Below, piece by piece: positions 8,119 through 16,516 of a stretch of DNA of 64,000 nucleotides (position 1 is its first letter; every line of letters begins with the position of its first letter). A model generated the notes under the pieces. The model was given only the letters and a program-made list of their open reading frames with translations. It was not told the origin of the DNA and made no database searches. The position numbers were made by a program, and so were the translations under genes. Source of the DNA: Sinorhizobium americanum (lineage in GTDB: Bacteria; Pseudomonadota; Alphaproteobacteria; Rhizobiales; Rhizobiaceae); assembly GCF_001651855.1 (NCBI RefSeq), contig NZ_LNQC01000056.1, positions 62,001 to 126,000 of the forward strand, read 5' to 3'.

Positions 8119-8769
8119 TCAGAATTTTACGCCGACGCCCACCGTGAACTGGTGTTGGTCGAGATCGACATTGACGCCGCCGACGTCCTTGTCATCGAAA
8201 TCATTGTAGCGATACTCGGCGCGGCCGAACATGCTGTTGGTAAAGGCGTAGTCGATGCCGCCGCCGATCGTCCAGCCGTTGAACGTCTCCTTCTCTTTCG
8301 GCGCCCCGGCCACGTCGACGAAGCCGCGGGTAACCGCCCAGCCGCCGGTGCCGTAGAGAAGTGCCTTCTCGCCAAGTGTATAGCCGACCCGGCCGCGAAC
8401 GGATCCAGAGACATCCGTTCCCACCTCCGTGCTCGCTCCGAAGACCGTGAAGCTCTTGTCGTTCCAGTTGTAGCTGACGTCTCCCTCTACGCCGACCACC
8501 CAGTCGCCCATCTGGTAATTGTAGCCGGCGAAGGCGCCGAAAAGGCCGCCGTTGAAATCCTCCGAGGCGCTGGCGCCCGGAACGCTGAGGTCGCTGTTCA
8601 GCCAGCCACCTCCGCCCTGCAGACCGACATAACCGCCGGTCCAAACGAAGGTGGGGGTCGTTTCAATGGCGGCCGGGGCAGGTTCCGGAGCTTCGGTGAT
8701 GTCTGCTGCGTAGGCTGGAGCGGCGGCTAGGGCGGCGCCGAGCATTGCAACAAGCACGTCTCTGATCAT
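8119..8769 (-). CDS. Omp25/RopB-like outer membrane beta-barrel protein
   Basis: A protein of about 216 residues with a cleavable signal peptide (residues 1-22, ending AYAAD). An eight-stranded beta-barrel of the Omp25/Omp31 type follows. Evidence is the opening WTGGYVGLQGG, repeated aromatic/Gly-alternating strands (FAGYNYQMGDWVVGVEGDVSY, YTLGEKALLYGTGGWAV) and the C-terminal HQFTVGVGVKF with terminal Phe for BAM-dependent insertion. AGGAGG lies eight bases before the ATG. A GTG one codon upstream is the alternative. It is a single gene with its own terminator. Confidence 0.9.
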   Translation of the reverse strand: MIRDVLVAMLGAALAAAPAYAADITEAPEPAPAAIETTPTFVWTGGYVGLQGGGGWLNSDLSVPGASASEDFNGGLFGAFAGYNYQMGDWVVGVEGDVSYNWNDKSFTVFGASTEVGTDVSGSVRGRVGYTLGEKALLYGTGGWAVTRGFVDVAGAPKEKETFNGWTIGGGIDYAFTNSMFGRAEYRYNDFDDKDVGGVNVDLDQHQFTVGVGVKF

Positions 8770-9009
8770 CACAGATGCCTCCTGTTGTCCGAGAACGAGA
8801 TTAGCAACTAATCGGGAACAAGTCTGCGAAAAATGGCGCTTTTTGGATTCCCTCCGCCTCGGACGAAAAAACGGGCCAGTGGATTTAACTCCAGCCGGCC
8901 CGCCCGGAATAGTCGCGGAAAGGGGAACGTCTCTTCGCTTGGCGACAAGGCCGCGCGGAAGAGACCGATTGCCACCTGATAATGCCTGAACGCGCTTTTA
9001 CGCGTTGAC

Positions 9010-10035
9010 ATGGTCCGCATGAAATTTGACATTATGCGCATGGCTGCAACCATTGAAAAGACCGTTCCGATCGAGGTGATCGTGGTGGTCCTGCCCGAAT
9101 CCTCGATCATGTCGCTCGCCTCGGTGCTCGACCCGATGCGGGCAGCAAATCGCGTCGCCGGCCGGGCCGTCTTTCGCTGGCGCCTGCTCTCGGCCGATGG
9201 ACAGGCCGTGAAGTTGACCTGCGACATCCCGATTCCCGTCGACGGCCGGTTCTCGCTGCCGCTTGCCGGCGACCTTCTCCTCGTCATCGGCGGCTTCAAC
9301 CTCGACCGGCACGTCGGCAAGCGATTTCTCGCCGCCCTGCAGGAGTGCGCCCGTCATTTCGACATCGTGGCCGGCATCGAATCGGGTTGCTGGCTGCTTG
9401 GCCGATCGGGACTGCTCAACGAGCGCAAGGCGACCGCCCATTGGGAAGAGCTCGAAGACTTCAGCCAAGCGTTTCCCGCTCTGACGGTGATCGGCGACCG
9501 TTTCGTGACGGACGGCAAATACTGGACCTCGGGCGGCGCGTCTCCGACCTTCGACATGATGCTGCACCTGATCACCGAGCGGCTTGGCCCGGCCCTGGCT
9601 CTCGATGTCGCGAGCATCTTCGTCTACGACCAGATGCACAGCCCGACCGATATTCAGCCCTTCGTCTCACTCGGCCGCATCGAAGCGCGCGATCCCGAGC
9701 TTGCCGGTGCGATAAGGCTGATGGAGCGCACGCTGGAACGGCCGATGACGGTGGCGGCCCTGGCGCGGCGGCTCGCCATTTCGCAGCGCAAGCTCGAATT
9801 GCTTTTTGCAAGGGGCCTGTCGATCAGCCCTGGCGCCTATTATCTGCGCCTGAGGTTGCAGGTCGCCCATCGACTCGTCCGCGACTCCGGCGTTCCGATG
9901 CGCGATATCGCGCTGCGCTGCGGCTTCGACAGCCTGTCGGCCTTCTCGCGCGCCTATCGGCGGGAATACGGGGCGAGCCCATTGAAGATGCGTGGCGCCA
10001 ACCGCCCGGCGAGCGGTCGAGCAGAAAGCGGCTAG
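9010..10035 (+). CDS. GlxA-family transcriptional regulator (DJ-1/PfpI-like domain plus AraC HTH)
   Basis: A protein of up to 341 residues. Residues ~20-200 form a class I glutamine-amidotransferase-like sensor domain (VVVLPESSIMSLASVLDP; the pseudo-nucleophile elbow GIESGCWLLGRSGLL). Residues ~235-330 are a paired AraC helix-turn-helix (MTVAALARRLAISQRKLELLF and DIALRCGFDSLSAFSRAYRR). Such proteins often activate amino-acid or betaine catabolism, but the ligand is unknown and no target operon is adjacent. None of the possible starts (9010, 9019, 9034, 9040) has a clear ribosome binding site, and a TTGACA at 9005 may be a -35 box. The true start could be the later ATG. Confidence 0.85.
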   Translation: MVRMKFDIMRMAATIEKTVPIEVIVVVLPESSIMSLASVLDPMRAANRVAGRAVFRWRLLSADGQAVKLTCDIPIPVDGRFSLPLAGDLLLVIGGFNLDRHVGKRFLAALQECARHFDIVAGIESGCWLLGRSGLLNERKATAHWEELEDFSQAFPALTVIGDRFVTDGKYWTSGGASPTFDMMLHLITERLGPALALDVASIFVYDQMHSPTDIQPFVSLGRIEARDPELAGAIRLMERTLERPMTVAALARRLAISQRKLELLFARGLSISPGAYYLRLRLQVAHRLVRDSGVPMRDIALRCGFDSLSAFSRAYRREYGASPLKMRGANRPASGRAESG

Positions 10036-10334
10036 TTTCGGGCGTGCGGGCCGCCGGATCCGGAGAGGGCGCAGGCCTCTTCGAACTCCTTGACTGTTTC
10101 CGGCGTATTGTCCTCGGGCAGTACCGCGTCGGCAACTTCCTCGACTGTCGCCTCGCCCTCGTAAACAAAGGACTGGATGTAATAGGCGATTTCGCCCTTC
10201 CATACCTTGCGACCGTCAATCTGCTTGCAGGCAACCGCCGTCTCGAAATCGGTCTGCAGATCATCCACGCTGGCCGGGGCGGAAGCGCCACCGGAAGGTG
10301 CCACGAGCGAGGCAATCAGCAAGGCTGTGAACAT
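10032..10334 (-). CDS. Small exported hypothetical protein
   Basis: A 100-residue protein with a short signal-like leader (MFTALLIASLVAPSGGASA). A globular remainder has two Cys (VACKQIDG and EEACALSG) and the segment VWKGEIAYYIQSFVYEGE. GGAGG lies nine bases before the ATG, and this decides the start. It converges on the GlxA-type regulator gene with a four-base overlap of the two 3' ends. I do not recognise the family. Confidence 0.7.
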   Translation of the reverse strand: MFTALLIASLVAPSGGASAPASVDDLQTDFETAVACKQIDGRKVWKGEIAYYIQSFVYEGEATVEEVADAVLPEDNTPETVKEFEEACALSGSGGPHARN

Positions 10335-10560
10335 GGCGGCAGGCCTCCGGATGGGTCGACGAGGAAACTGCCGGTTCGTTTCCTCGATCTCACTTGGTAG
10401 AGGGCGAATCTGCTCCGAACGAAAGAGGAATTTTTGCGCTGATGATTTTTGTTGGGCGATCGATGTGTATAAGCCACAGTCCCCCTCGACGGCATCAAAC
10501 TCACCGCGGGCGCGCTGAAGGAGGAGCCCCTCCCTCGATTGAGTGAAGGGCTCCGGGTCG

Positions 10561-10968
10561 TTATTGCACGACCTGAACGACCGTGTAGGTCTTCGGATCG
10601 ACAATGACGCGCTGCTGGTTGACGACAGCGTAAGCATAGGCCGGGTTCTCCGGAACGGGCGTCAGGACAACAGTGCGCGGCAACGGTCTACCGACGGCGA
10701 TCTGTTCCTTGATCATGACCGTGTTGGCCGGGGCGGGCTGCTGCTGCACGTAGGTCGTTACCTGCCGCGGCGGCGGCGCGATGACCGCGCCGGCCACCAG
10801 CCCGACGGCGCCGCCGATGGCTGCACCCACCGGGCCGCCAACAATCGCGCCAGTAACAGCGCCGCCCGCGGCACCAGTCACTGCACCTTGATTGCTGTCA
10901 TTTGCAATAGCGGGCGCGGCAAAGATGCCCGTCGCGATCGCGGTAGCAATGATGATCTTGGCATTCAT
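10561..10968 (-). CDS. DUF1236 family exported protein
   Basis: A 135-residue protein. A signal peptide ends near AAPAIAND. A Gly/Ala-rich hydrophobic stretch follows (AGGAVTGAIVGGPVGAAIGGAVG, glycine-zipper-like). The C-terminal domain is DUF1236-like: GRPLPRTVVLTPVPENPAYAYAVVN, then RVIVDPKTYTVVQVV. The family is common in rhizobial periplasms and of unknown function. GGGAG precedes the ATG. A typical RpoE2-type promoter ends about 30 bases upstream, so the gene is likely part of the general stress response. Confidence 0.85.
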   Translation of the reverse strand: MNAKIIIATAIATGIFAAPAIANDSNQGAVTGAAGGAVTGAIVGGPVGAAIGGAVGLVAGAVIAPPPRQVTTYVQQQPAPANTVMIKEQIAVGRPLPRTVVLTPVPENPAYAYAVVNQQRVIVDPKTYTVVQVVQ

Positions 10969-10999
10969 CTGTCGTACTCCCTTGCTATACGTGGGGTAC

Positions 11000-11024
11000 A
11001 ACGCCGTGTAATTTGATTTGTTCC
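11000..11024 (-). promoter_or_regulatory. RpoE2-type (ECF general stress) promoter
   Basis: On the minus strand the sequence is GGAAC, 16 bases, CGTT. It is the same pattern and spacing as the promoter at 7581-7605. It drives the DUF1236 gene with a short leader of about 25 bases. Confidence 0.78.
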
Positions 11025-11126
11025 TGAACGTGACTTTCAAAGTCCACTCGTGTTCTGGTAGTAACGCAGTGTTACATACATGAAATCTTGTGAATACTAA
11101 CTGAGGCTGGCAGTCATACAGCGAGT

Positions 11127-11297
11127 CTAACGGGGAGTTGCGGGCGTTCGAGCGAATTCGGTCGCCGGAGCTCCGTTTGCCGCCCATTCAGCGACCGCAA
11201 TCGCCGAGCCGAGCATGAGGACCGGCAGAGCCAACACCCCGAAGAACCTGAGCACTTGCAGGCGCCGCGTGCGCCTCCCTTTGCGATCGTTCACCAT
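11127..11297 (-). CDS. Small single-helix membrane protein
   Basis: A 56-residue protein with a very basic N terminus (MVNDRKGRRTRRLQ). One hydrophobic helix (VLRFFGVLALPVLMLGSAIAVAEW) and a short polar tail follow. It is probably a signal-anchored inner membrane protein. The start is chosen at the ATG preceded by GGCGG; another ATG eight codons upstream is possible. The function is unknown and the call rests mainly on the coherent membrane-protein pattern. Confidence 0.5.
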   Translation of the reverse strand: MVNDRKGRRTRRLQVLRFFGVLALPVLMLGSAIAVAEWAANGAPATEFARTPATPR

Positions 11298-11584
11298 CTC
11301 AATTCCGCCGAACCGCATTTCGAAGGACCGGAGAAGATGGAAGCAGACAAGCTCCGATCGGTCAGTCCCCTTGGGAACACGCTGGGCGTGACAGCGCGAC
11401 GAGTCGAGGGGAGGCATATGACAGACCCCACAGGCCAGACAAGGCAAACGTGCGCGTGCTAGCCACGCCGATGAACTTCTCAAACAGCGCCTTGTCGAAG
11501 GATGCATCCCTGCGGTCGCCAGCGGGAATATTTAGGGCCCCGCCGATGTCATAGCGATGTCGCGCCTACGCAGGAAGATGCGCC

Positions 11585-11803
11585 ATGCAAATTGAAACTC
11601 CCATCGCCCTTCACGATGTCGACATGCTCAGCATGGTGTTCGAAGAGTTGTTGCAGGACCATCAAACGTCTCGCGACAGCACTGCAGCAGAGGGCATCCT
11701 CGCACGCCTGATCTTCACCTACGATCTCGGCGTTCGCGATCCCGTGCTGCTGAAGATGCTTGCGGTGCCATTTCTGCGACAGCGTTTGTCAGGAACGCAG
11801 TGA
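11585..11803 (+). CDS. Small conserved-looking hypothetical protein
   Basis: A 72-residue soluble protein, mostly helical, with acidic N-terminal and basic C-terminal halves. AGGAAG lies before the ATG. There is no signal peptide or membrane segment, and I do not recognise the family. It is a single gene, followed eleven bases later by a GC-rich hairpin. Confidence 0.6.
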   Translation: MQIETPIALHDVDMLSMVFEELLQDHQTSRDSTAAEGILARLIFTYDLGVRDPVLLKMLAVPFLRQRLSGTQ

Positions 11804-11814
11804 CGAGCACTACG

Positions 11815-11839
11815 AAAAAGCCCCGCACGAGGGCGGGGC
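11815..11839 (-). terminator. GC-rich hairpin, terminator-like on the minus strand
   Basis: Arms GCCCCGC and GCGGGGC around a six-base loop, with five Ts following on the minus strand. It would stop a leftward transcript from the interval to the right. On the plus strand there is no T run. Confidence 0.5.
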
Positions 11840-12025
11840 AAGTCCGCATCCCGTTGCCTTCAGCGGATGCGGAGATGTAGCCCAGAGATGCGAGCTACGC
11901 AGAGACGCTATCTACGGTTTGATCCGAGAGGAAGATCTGATTCCGTGATTCCGGTACGCCTCTTCAAAAAAGCTGTGGGCGAGGTTGACGCTTGTTCACC
12001 TTGATGCTTCGAAATTGAGCTTTCT

Positions 12026-12241
12026 CTAAACGTCGAACGGGGATTGTAGGCGCTGAGGTTTCTCAATAATGGCGCGTCCGAGAACCAGCCGACCGCGGGA
12101 ATTCAGCCCGGATGTCGGCTCTCCATCAAGCACAAACTTCAACGTCTCGATCACATCGACGGCATTGGCCACAGCATGCCTGATCTGTTCTCCGTAAAGC
12201 CTCGAGTGCGTTCGAACGCTTGGTGCAGGTGGGTCGAGCAC
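12026..12241 (-). CDS. Possible small protein, weakly supported
   Basis: A 71-codon frame with a GTG start and no strong ribosome binding site. Its central part (IRHAVANAVDVIETLKFVLDGEPT) reads like a real helix. A minus-strand terminator-like hairpin lies downstream. Those are the only reasons to list it; it could be a chance frame. Confidence 0.3.
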   Translation of the reverse strand: MLDPPAPSVRTHSRLYGEQIRHAVANAVDVIETLKFVLDGEPTSGLNSRGRLVLGRAIIEKPQRLQSPFDV

Positions 12242-12316
12242 GGCATGGCCGCGTAGATTGGCGCTAGTTGCCCTGACAGAAAATAGAACGAAGCCATTGG
12301 ATTTATTATTTTTCTG

Positions 12317-12392
12317 GTGGTGAGCGCGCAGGGATTCGAACCCTGGACCTACTGATTAAAAGTCAGTTGCTCTACCGGCTGAGCTACGCGCT
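12317..12392 (-). tRNA. tRNA-Lys (anticodon TTT)
   Basis: A 76-base cloverleaf on the minus strand with encoded CCA. Acceptor arms are GAGCGCG and CGCGCTC. The anticodon arm CTGAC-TTTTAAT gives TTT, and the T loop is TTCGAAT. Confidence 0.95.
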
Positions 12393-12588
12393 CCCAGGCC
12401 CGGCCTTTAAGCCCGGCGGAAGTGGGCGGACATATGCACGCGAGATTCGCGCGGGTCAACCGAAAAATTGCGCAGGACCAGGATTATAGCCGACGACGCG
12501 GTGCGGCAAAATGATCGCCGAAAGGTGATTGGTGTCGCCGTATACATGCGGGTAAGAAAACCACCAGCCGAGTGCCGGAGTTCCGAAT

Positions 12589-13335
12589 TTGTCGATTGCC
12601 GATGTCTCCATCTGGACCGCCGTTCTTGCCGGCGCCCTGTCCTTCCTTTCGCCCTGCGTCCTGCCGCTCGTCCCGCCCTATCTCTGCTACATGGCCGGCG
12701 TCTCGGTCGATCAGTTCCGCGGCGGCGATGGCGCGACGGTCGGGAACACGCGACGGGCGGTCCTGTCGGCGGCATTGTTCTTCACGCTCGGCTTTGCGAC
12801 AGTCTTCGTGGCGCTCGGGGCAGGGGCGTCGTCGATCGGCCTCCTGCTCAGGCAATATATCGATCTCCTGTCGCGCATTGGCGGCATCATCATCATCGTC
12901 ATGGGGCTGCATTTCCTCGGGGTCTTGCGCATCGGGCTGCTTGCCCGCGAGGCGCGCTTTCACGGCGGCGGCAAGCCGGCGACGCTGTCGGGAGCCTATA
13001 TCATGGGGCTCGCCTTCGCTTTCGGCTGGACGCCCTGCATCGGCCCGGTGCTCGGCACCATCCTCGGTGTCGCCGCAGCGCGTGAAACCGTCGGCGACGG
13101 GGCGATGCTGCTCGCCATCTATTCGCTCGGACTTGCCGTGCCGTTCTGGATCGCCGCCGGCTTTTCCGGCGCCTTCATGCGCTTCCTCATGCGTTTCCGC
13201 CGGCACCTCGGCCTCGTTGAGAAGCTGATGGGCGCGCTTCTCGTCCTCGCCGGCCTTGCCTTCCTGTTCGGCTTCATCAGCTCTGTTGCGATCTGGTTCC
13301 AGCAGACCTTTCCGATCCTGTCGCAAATCGGCTAA
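12589..13335 (+). CDS. ccdA: Cytochrome c biogenesis protein CcdA
   Basis: A 248-residue polytopic inner membrane protein with six predicted helices. It passes electrons from cytoplasmic thioredoxin to periplasmic thiol oxidoreductases used in cytochrome c maturation. The redox Cys pair is visible in SFLSPCVLPLVPP (helix 1) and GWTPCIGPVLG (helix 4). The start is a TTG preceded by CGGAG ten bases upstream; no better ATG exists near the conserved N terminus. The AEC transporter gene follows 29 bases later, possibly co-transcribed. Confidence 0.9.
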   Translation: MSIADVSIWTAVLAGALSFLSPCVLPLVPPYLCYMAGVSVDQFRGGDGATVGNTRRAVLSAALFFTLGFATVFVALGAGASSIGLLLRQYIDLLSRIGGIIIIVMGLHFLGVLRIGLLAREARFHGGGKPATLSGAYIMGLAFAFGWTPCIGPVLGTILGVAAARETVGDGAMLLAIYSLGLAVPFWIAAGFSGAFMRFLMRFRRHLGLVEKLMGALLVLAGLAFLFGFISSVAIWFQQTFPILSQIG

Positions 13336-13364
13336 GCAAGGCCGGAGCCGGATCGGAGGGAAGA

Positions 13365-14327
13365 ATGGCTGACATTGCGGGCCTGGTGCTGCCGTTCTTC
13401 GGGCTCATCTTTCTCGGCTATCTGACGGCGCGCTTCGTCGAGCACCGCGGCGAGGCGATGGGCTGGCTGAACACCTTCATCGTCTATCTGGCGCTGCCGG
13501 CCCTCTTCTTCAAACTTGTGTCGCGCACGCCCGTGGAAGAACTGACGCGCGCCGACTTCATTCTCACCAGCGTCGGGACGACCTATGTCGTCTTCGTGCT
13601 GATCTTCGCGATCGGAGTGTTCCTGCGCCGAAGCACGATCGCCGAGGCGACCATCCAAGGGTTTGCCGGGGCCTATGGCAATATCGGCTACATGGGGCCC
13701 GGTCTGGCGCTGCTCGCCTTCGGGGAAGCGGCCGCTGTCCCGGTGGCGCTGATCTTCTGCTTCGAAAACGCGGCGCATTTCACCGTCGCTCCGGCGATGA
13801 TGGCGGTTGCCGGCGGACGCCGGCAGAAGCCGGTATCGCTCGTCCTCGGCATCGCCCGCCGGATCGTTCTTCACCCGTTCATCCTGTCGACCTTCGCCGG
13901 GGTGGCGGCCGCCTTCCTGGCGATCGAGCCGTCGGCACCGCTGCAGCGATTGATCGATTACCTTGCGCAGGCGGCCGCTCCATGTGCGCTGTTCGCGATG
14001 GGCGTGACGCTGGCGCTTCGACCGCTGAAGCGCATTCCCGTCGAGATCGGCTACATCGTTCCGGCGAAGCTCGTGCTTCACCCGGTGCTCATGTATCTGG
14101 CGCTGAGTCTTGCCGGCAGCTACGACCCCGTGTGGATGCAGACGGCGGTGCTGCTCGCCGCCCTGCCGACGGCCACCAACGTCTTCGTGATCGGCCATCA
14201 ATACGGGATCTGGCAGGAGCGGGCCTCCGCGACCATCCTGATCACCACGCTGTTTTCCGTCGCGACCGTGACCGGATTGCTCTACCTCATCCGATCAGGC
14301 GCGCTGCCGGCCGACCCTTTCCCATAA
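13365..14327 (+). CDS. AEC (auxin efflux carrier) family transporter
   Basis: A 320-residue membrane protein with about ten helices. Family marks are FFGLIFLGYLTAR, NTFIVYLALPALFF, the mid-protein AYGNIGYMGPGLAL (the conserved GN of the AEC family) and a second repeat, PCALFAMGVTLALRP. Bacterial AEC proteins export small organic acids; the substrate here is unknown. AGGGAAGA precedes the ATG. Its 3' end overlaps the convergent monooxygenase gene by 33 bases. Confidence 0.87.
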   Translation: MADIAGLVLPFFGLIFLGYLTARFVEHRGEAMGWLNTFIVYLALPALFFKLVSRTPVEELTRADFILTSVGTTYVVFVLIFAIGVFLRRSTIAEATIQGFAGAYGNIGYMGPGLALLAFGEAAAVPVALIFCFENAAHFTVAPAMMAVAGGRRQKPVSLVLGIARRIVLHPFILSTFAGVAAAFLAIEPSAPLQRLIDYLAQAAAPCALFAMGVTLALRPLKRIPVEIGYIVPAKLVLHPVLMYLALSLAGSYDPVWMQTAVLLAALPTATNVFVIGHQYGIWQERASATILITTLFSVATVTGLLYLIRSGALPADPFP

Positions 14328-15506
14328 GCTTTCCTTGAGCGAGCGCAGCGCGCTGCCCGGATGGATGCCTTCGCGCATCAAGAGGCCGCGAAGCGGACCG
14401 GCCGAGGCGATGAATTGCAGGCCCACCGCCCTGAGCGCCTGGATGGGCAGGAAATCCGAGAGCAGCGATCGGTTGAGCAGGTCGACGCTTGCGGTTCGGC
14501 TGACGATGTCCATGCGCCGGCGGCCGTCGAATCGGTCTCCGATATCAGCCGCCAGTTCCCTGCCGGTTGCCCGGCCGACGAGTTCGACAAACGTCATCAC
14601 GTCGCGGAGACTGAGATTGAGCCCCTGCGCGCCGATCGGCGGGAAAGCATGTGCGGCTTCGCCGACAAGTGCGGCACGTCCCTTGCCGAAGCGGCGGGCG
14701 GTCATGCCGGAGAGCGGAAAGGATTGCGGCACGCCTTCGGCCGTCACCTTCCCGAGGATCGATTCCATACGGTCCTCGATGGTGCGGGACAGGACATCCA
14801 ACGGAAGTTTCAGGGCCTCCTCCGCGTCGCGTGGCCTCTGCACCCAGACAAGGCTCGAGCGGTTGCCCGGTAGCGGCACCTGCGTGAATGGGCCGCTCTC
14901 AGTGTGGAACTCCGTCGAAACCTCCTGATGCGAAAGCTCGTGGCTGAAGTTCAGCACCACCGCCGTTTGCGGATAGGACCAGGTGAAGGTCTCTATGCCC
15001 GCTGCCTCGCGAACCGCAGAGCGCCGGCCATCGGCGCCGACGACAATATCCGCGGTGATCGTTCGCCCGTCCTCCAGACCGATCCGCGCTTCGACTTCCC
15101 CGATGTCGAAGGTCATGGCCGAGGCGGTTATCCGCTCGAGCGTCGCCAGGCTCGCTTCGTGCCCTTCCAGGATTTCGAGGAAGGGGGCATTCGGAATGTT
15201 GTAGCCGAAGGCGTCGAGCCCGACCTCTGCAGCACGGAAATTGACGGGTGGTGCGCGCAGGAGCCGCTTGGTCCCGTCGATGATGTGAATGGCGACGAGC
15301 GGCGCCGTCAGCGGTTCGACCTCGTCCCACAGGCCAAGTCCCTTGAGGTACTCGATCGATTGGTCCATGAGCGCTGTGGTGCGTCCGTCGGCAATGACCG
15401 GCCTCGGCCCGACAAGCACGACGCGATGGCCGTCGCGGGCGAGGGCGATCGCCGCCAGCGAGCCGGCAAGTCCCGCGCCGATGATGGCGATGTCGTAATG
15501 TTGCAT
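14295..15506 (-). CDS. UbiH/COQ6-family FAD-dependent monooxygenase
   Basis: A 403-residue flavoprotein, probably a ring hydroxylase of ubiquinone biosynthesis. The N-terminal dinucleotide fold is IIGAGLAGSLAAIALARDGH (residues 9-28). The DG motif is VVGADGRRSAVRE (about 160). The third FAD motif reads GEAAHAFPPIGAQGLN (about 285), with Glu where Asp is usual. Which ring position it hydroxylates (UbiH, UbiF or UbiL type) cannot be told from sequence alone. It is a single leftward gene, divergent from pcs. Confidence 0.87.
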   Translation of the reverse strand: MQHYDIAIIGAGLAGSLAAIALARDGHRVVLVGPRPVIADGRTTALMDQSIEYLKGLGLWDEVEPLTAPLVAIHIIDGTKRLLRAPPVNFRAAEVGLDAFGYNIPNAPFLEILEGHEASLATLERITASAMTFDIGEVEARIGLEDGRTITADIVVGADGRRSAVREAAGIETFTWSYPQTAVVLNFSHELSHQEVSTEFHTESGPFTQVPLPGNRSSLVWVQRPRDAEEALKLPLDVLSRTIEDRMESILGKVTAEGVPQSFPLSGMTARRFGKGRAALVGEAAHAFPPIGAQGLNLSLRDVMTFVELVGRATGRELAADIGDRFDGRRRMDIVSRTASVDLLNRSLLSDFLPIQALRAVGLQFIASAGPLRGLLMREGIHPGSALRSLKESLWERVGRQRA

Positions 15507-15781
15507 GGCCGTCGCTTTCCCGGGCGGTTGTCCGCCTCCATGTCGATATCGTGATCTTCTTGTAGCCCCTTAGTCCATTGAAATAAATGGGATGAAACGG
15601 CGCAGGCGCGTTTGCCGCGTGTCCACAGGACAATGCCGCTTGAGGGGTTGACGAAGGTGAATTTTGCTGGCGATGCCCCGTAAAGGGTGCATATTAGCCG
15701 CCGAGTGCCGTCGATCGCGGGTCAGGGCGGTTTGGCGATGGCGCGAAAAGACGAACCGAAGGGAATGGGCGGCAGTCGCAG

Positions 15782-16507
15782 ATGAAATTCTTCAACTACA
15801 GACGCGTTCCCTACGCTGAAATCCGCGCGTTTTCCGTGCATATCCTCACGGCGTCCGGCTCCTTCCTGGCCTTTCTGGGCGTCGTGGCTGCTGCCGAGCA
15901 TCGTTTCGTCGACATGTTCTGGTGGCTCGGGCTGGCGCTGCTCGTCGACGGTATCGACGGCCCGATCGCGCGCAAGGTGCAGGTCAAGGAAGTGCTGCCG
16001 AACTGGTCGGGCGATACTCTCGACAACGTCATCGACTACGTCACCTATGTGCTGCTTCCCGCTTTCGCGCTTTACCAGAGCGGCATGATCGGCGAACCCT
16101 GGTCCTTCGTGGCGGCCGGCGCCATCGTCGTGTCGAGCGCCATCTACTATGCGGACATGGGCATGAAGACGGATGAGTATTTCTTCTCCGGGTTCCCCGT
16201 CGTCTGGAACATGGTCGTCTTCACGTTGTTTGTCATCCAGGCAAGCGAAGTGGCTGCATCGATTGTCGTTTTCCTTTCCGTCGTGCTGACTTTCCTGCCG
16301 ATCAACTTCCTGCATCCGGTGCGGGTGAAAAGGTTGCGGCCGCTCAATCTCGGCGTCTTCCTCATCTGGTCGGTTCTCGGCATGTACGCCTTGCTGCTGC
16401 ATTTCGAGACACCGCCCTGGGTGGTCCTTGGCGTGGTGGCGACGGGGATCTATCTCTACGTCATCGGATTCGTTCTGCAGATTTTTCCCAATCTCGGCCG
16501 CGTATAG
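15782..16507 (+). CDS. pcs: Phosphatidylcholine synthase
   Basis: A 241-residue membrane enzyme that condenses choline with CDP-diacylglycerol to give phosphatidylcholine, the choline-dependent route found in rhizobia and relatives. The CDP-alcohol phosphotransferase motif is present as DGIDGPIAR, 11 residues, then GDTLDNVIDY (about residues 57-90). About eight hydrophobic helices are visible. The N terminus MKFFNYRRVPYAEIRAFSVH closely resembles the S. meliloti enzyme as I recall it. The quinone oxidoreductase gene follows after nine bases. Confidence 0.95.
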   Translation: MKFFNYRRVPYAEIRAFSVHILTASGSFLAFLGVVAAAEHRFVDMFWWLGLALLVDGIDGPIARKVQVKEVLPNWSGDTLDNVIDYVTYVLLPAFALYQSGMIGEPWSFVAAGAIVVSSAIYYADMGMKTDEYFFSGFPVVWNMVVFTLFVIQASEVAASIVVFLSVVLTFLPINFLHPVRVKRLRPLNLGVFLIWSVLGMYALLLHFETPPWVVLGVVATGIYLYVIGFVLQIFPNLGRV

Positions 16508-16516
16508 GAGTTGCTC

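Larger units (their letters stand above)
11804..12316. other. Mostly gene-free interval
   Basis: Apart from one weak small open frame at 12026-12241 and a GC-rich hairpin at its left end, I see no gene, repeat or clear promoter in this stretch. Confidence 0.4.
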
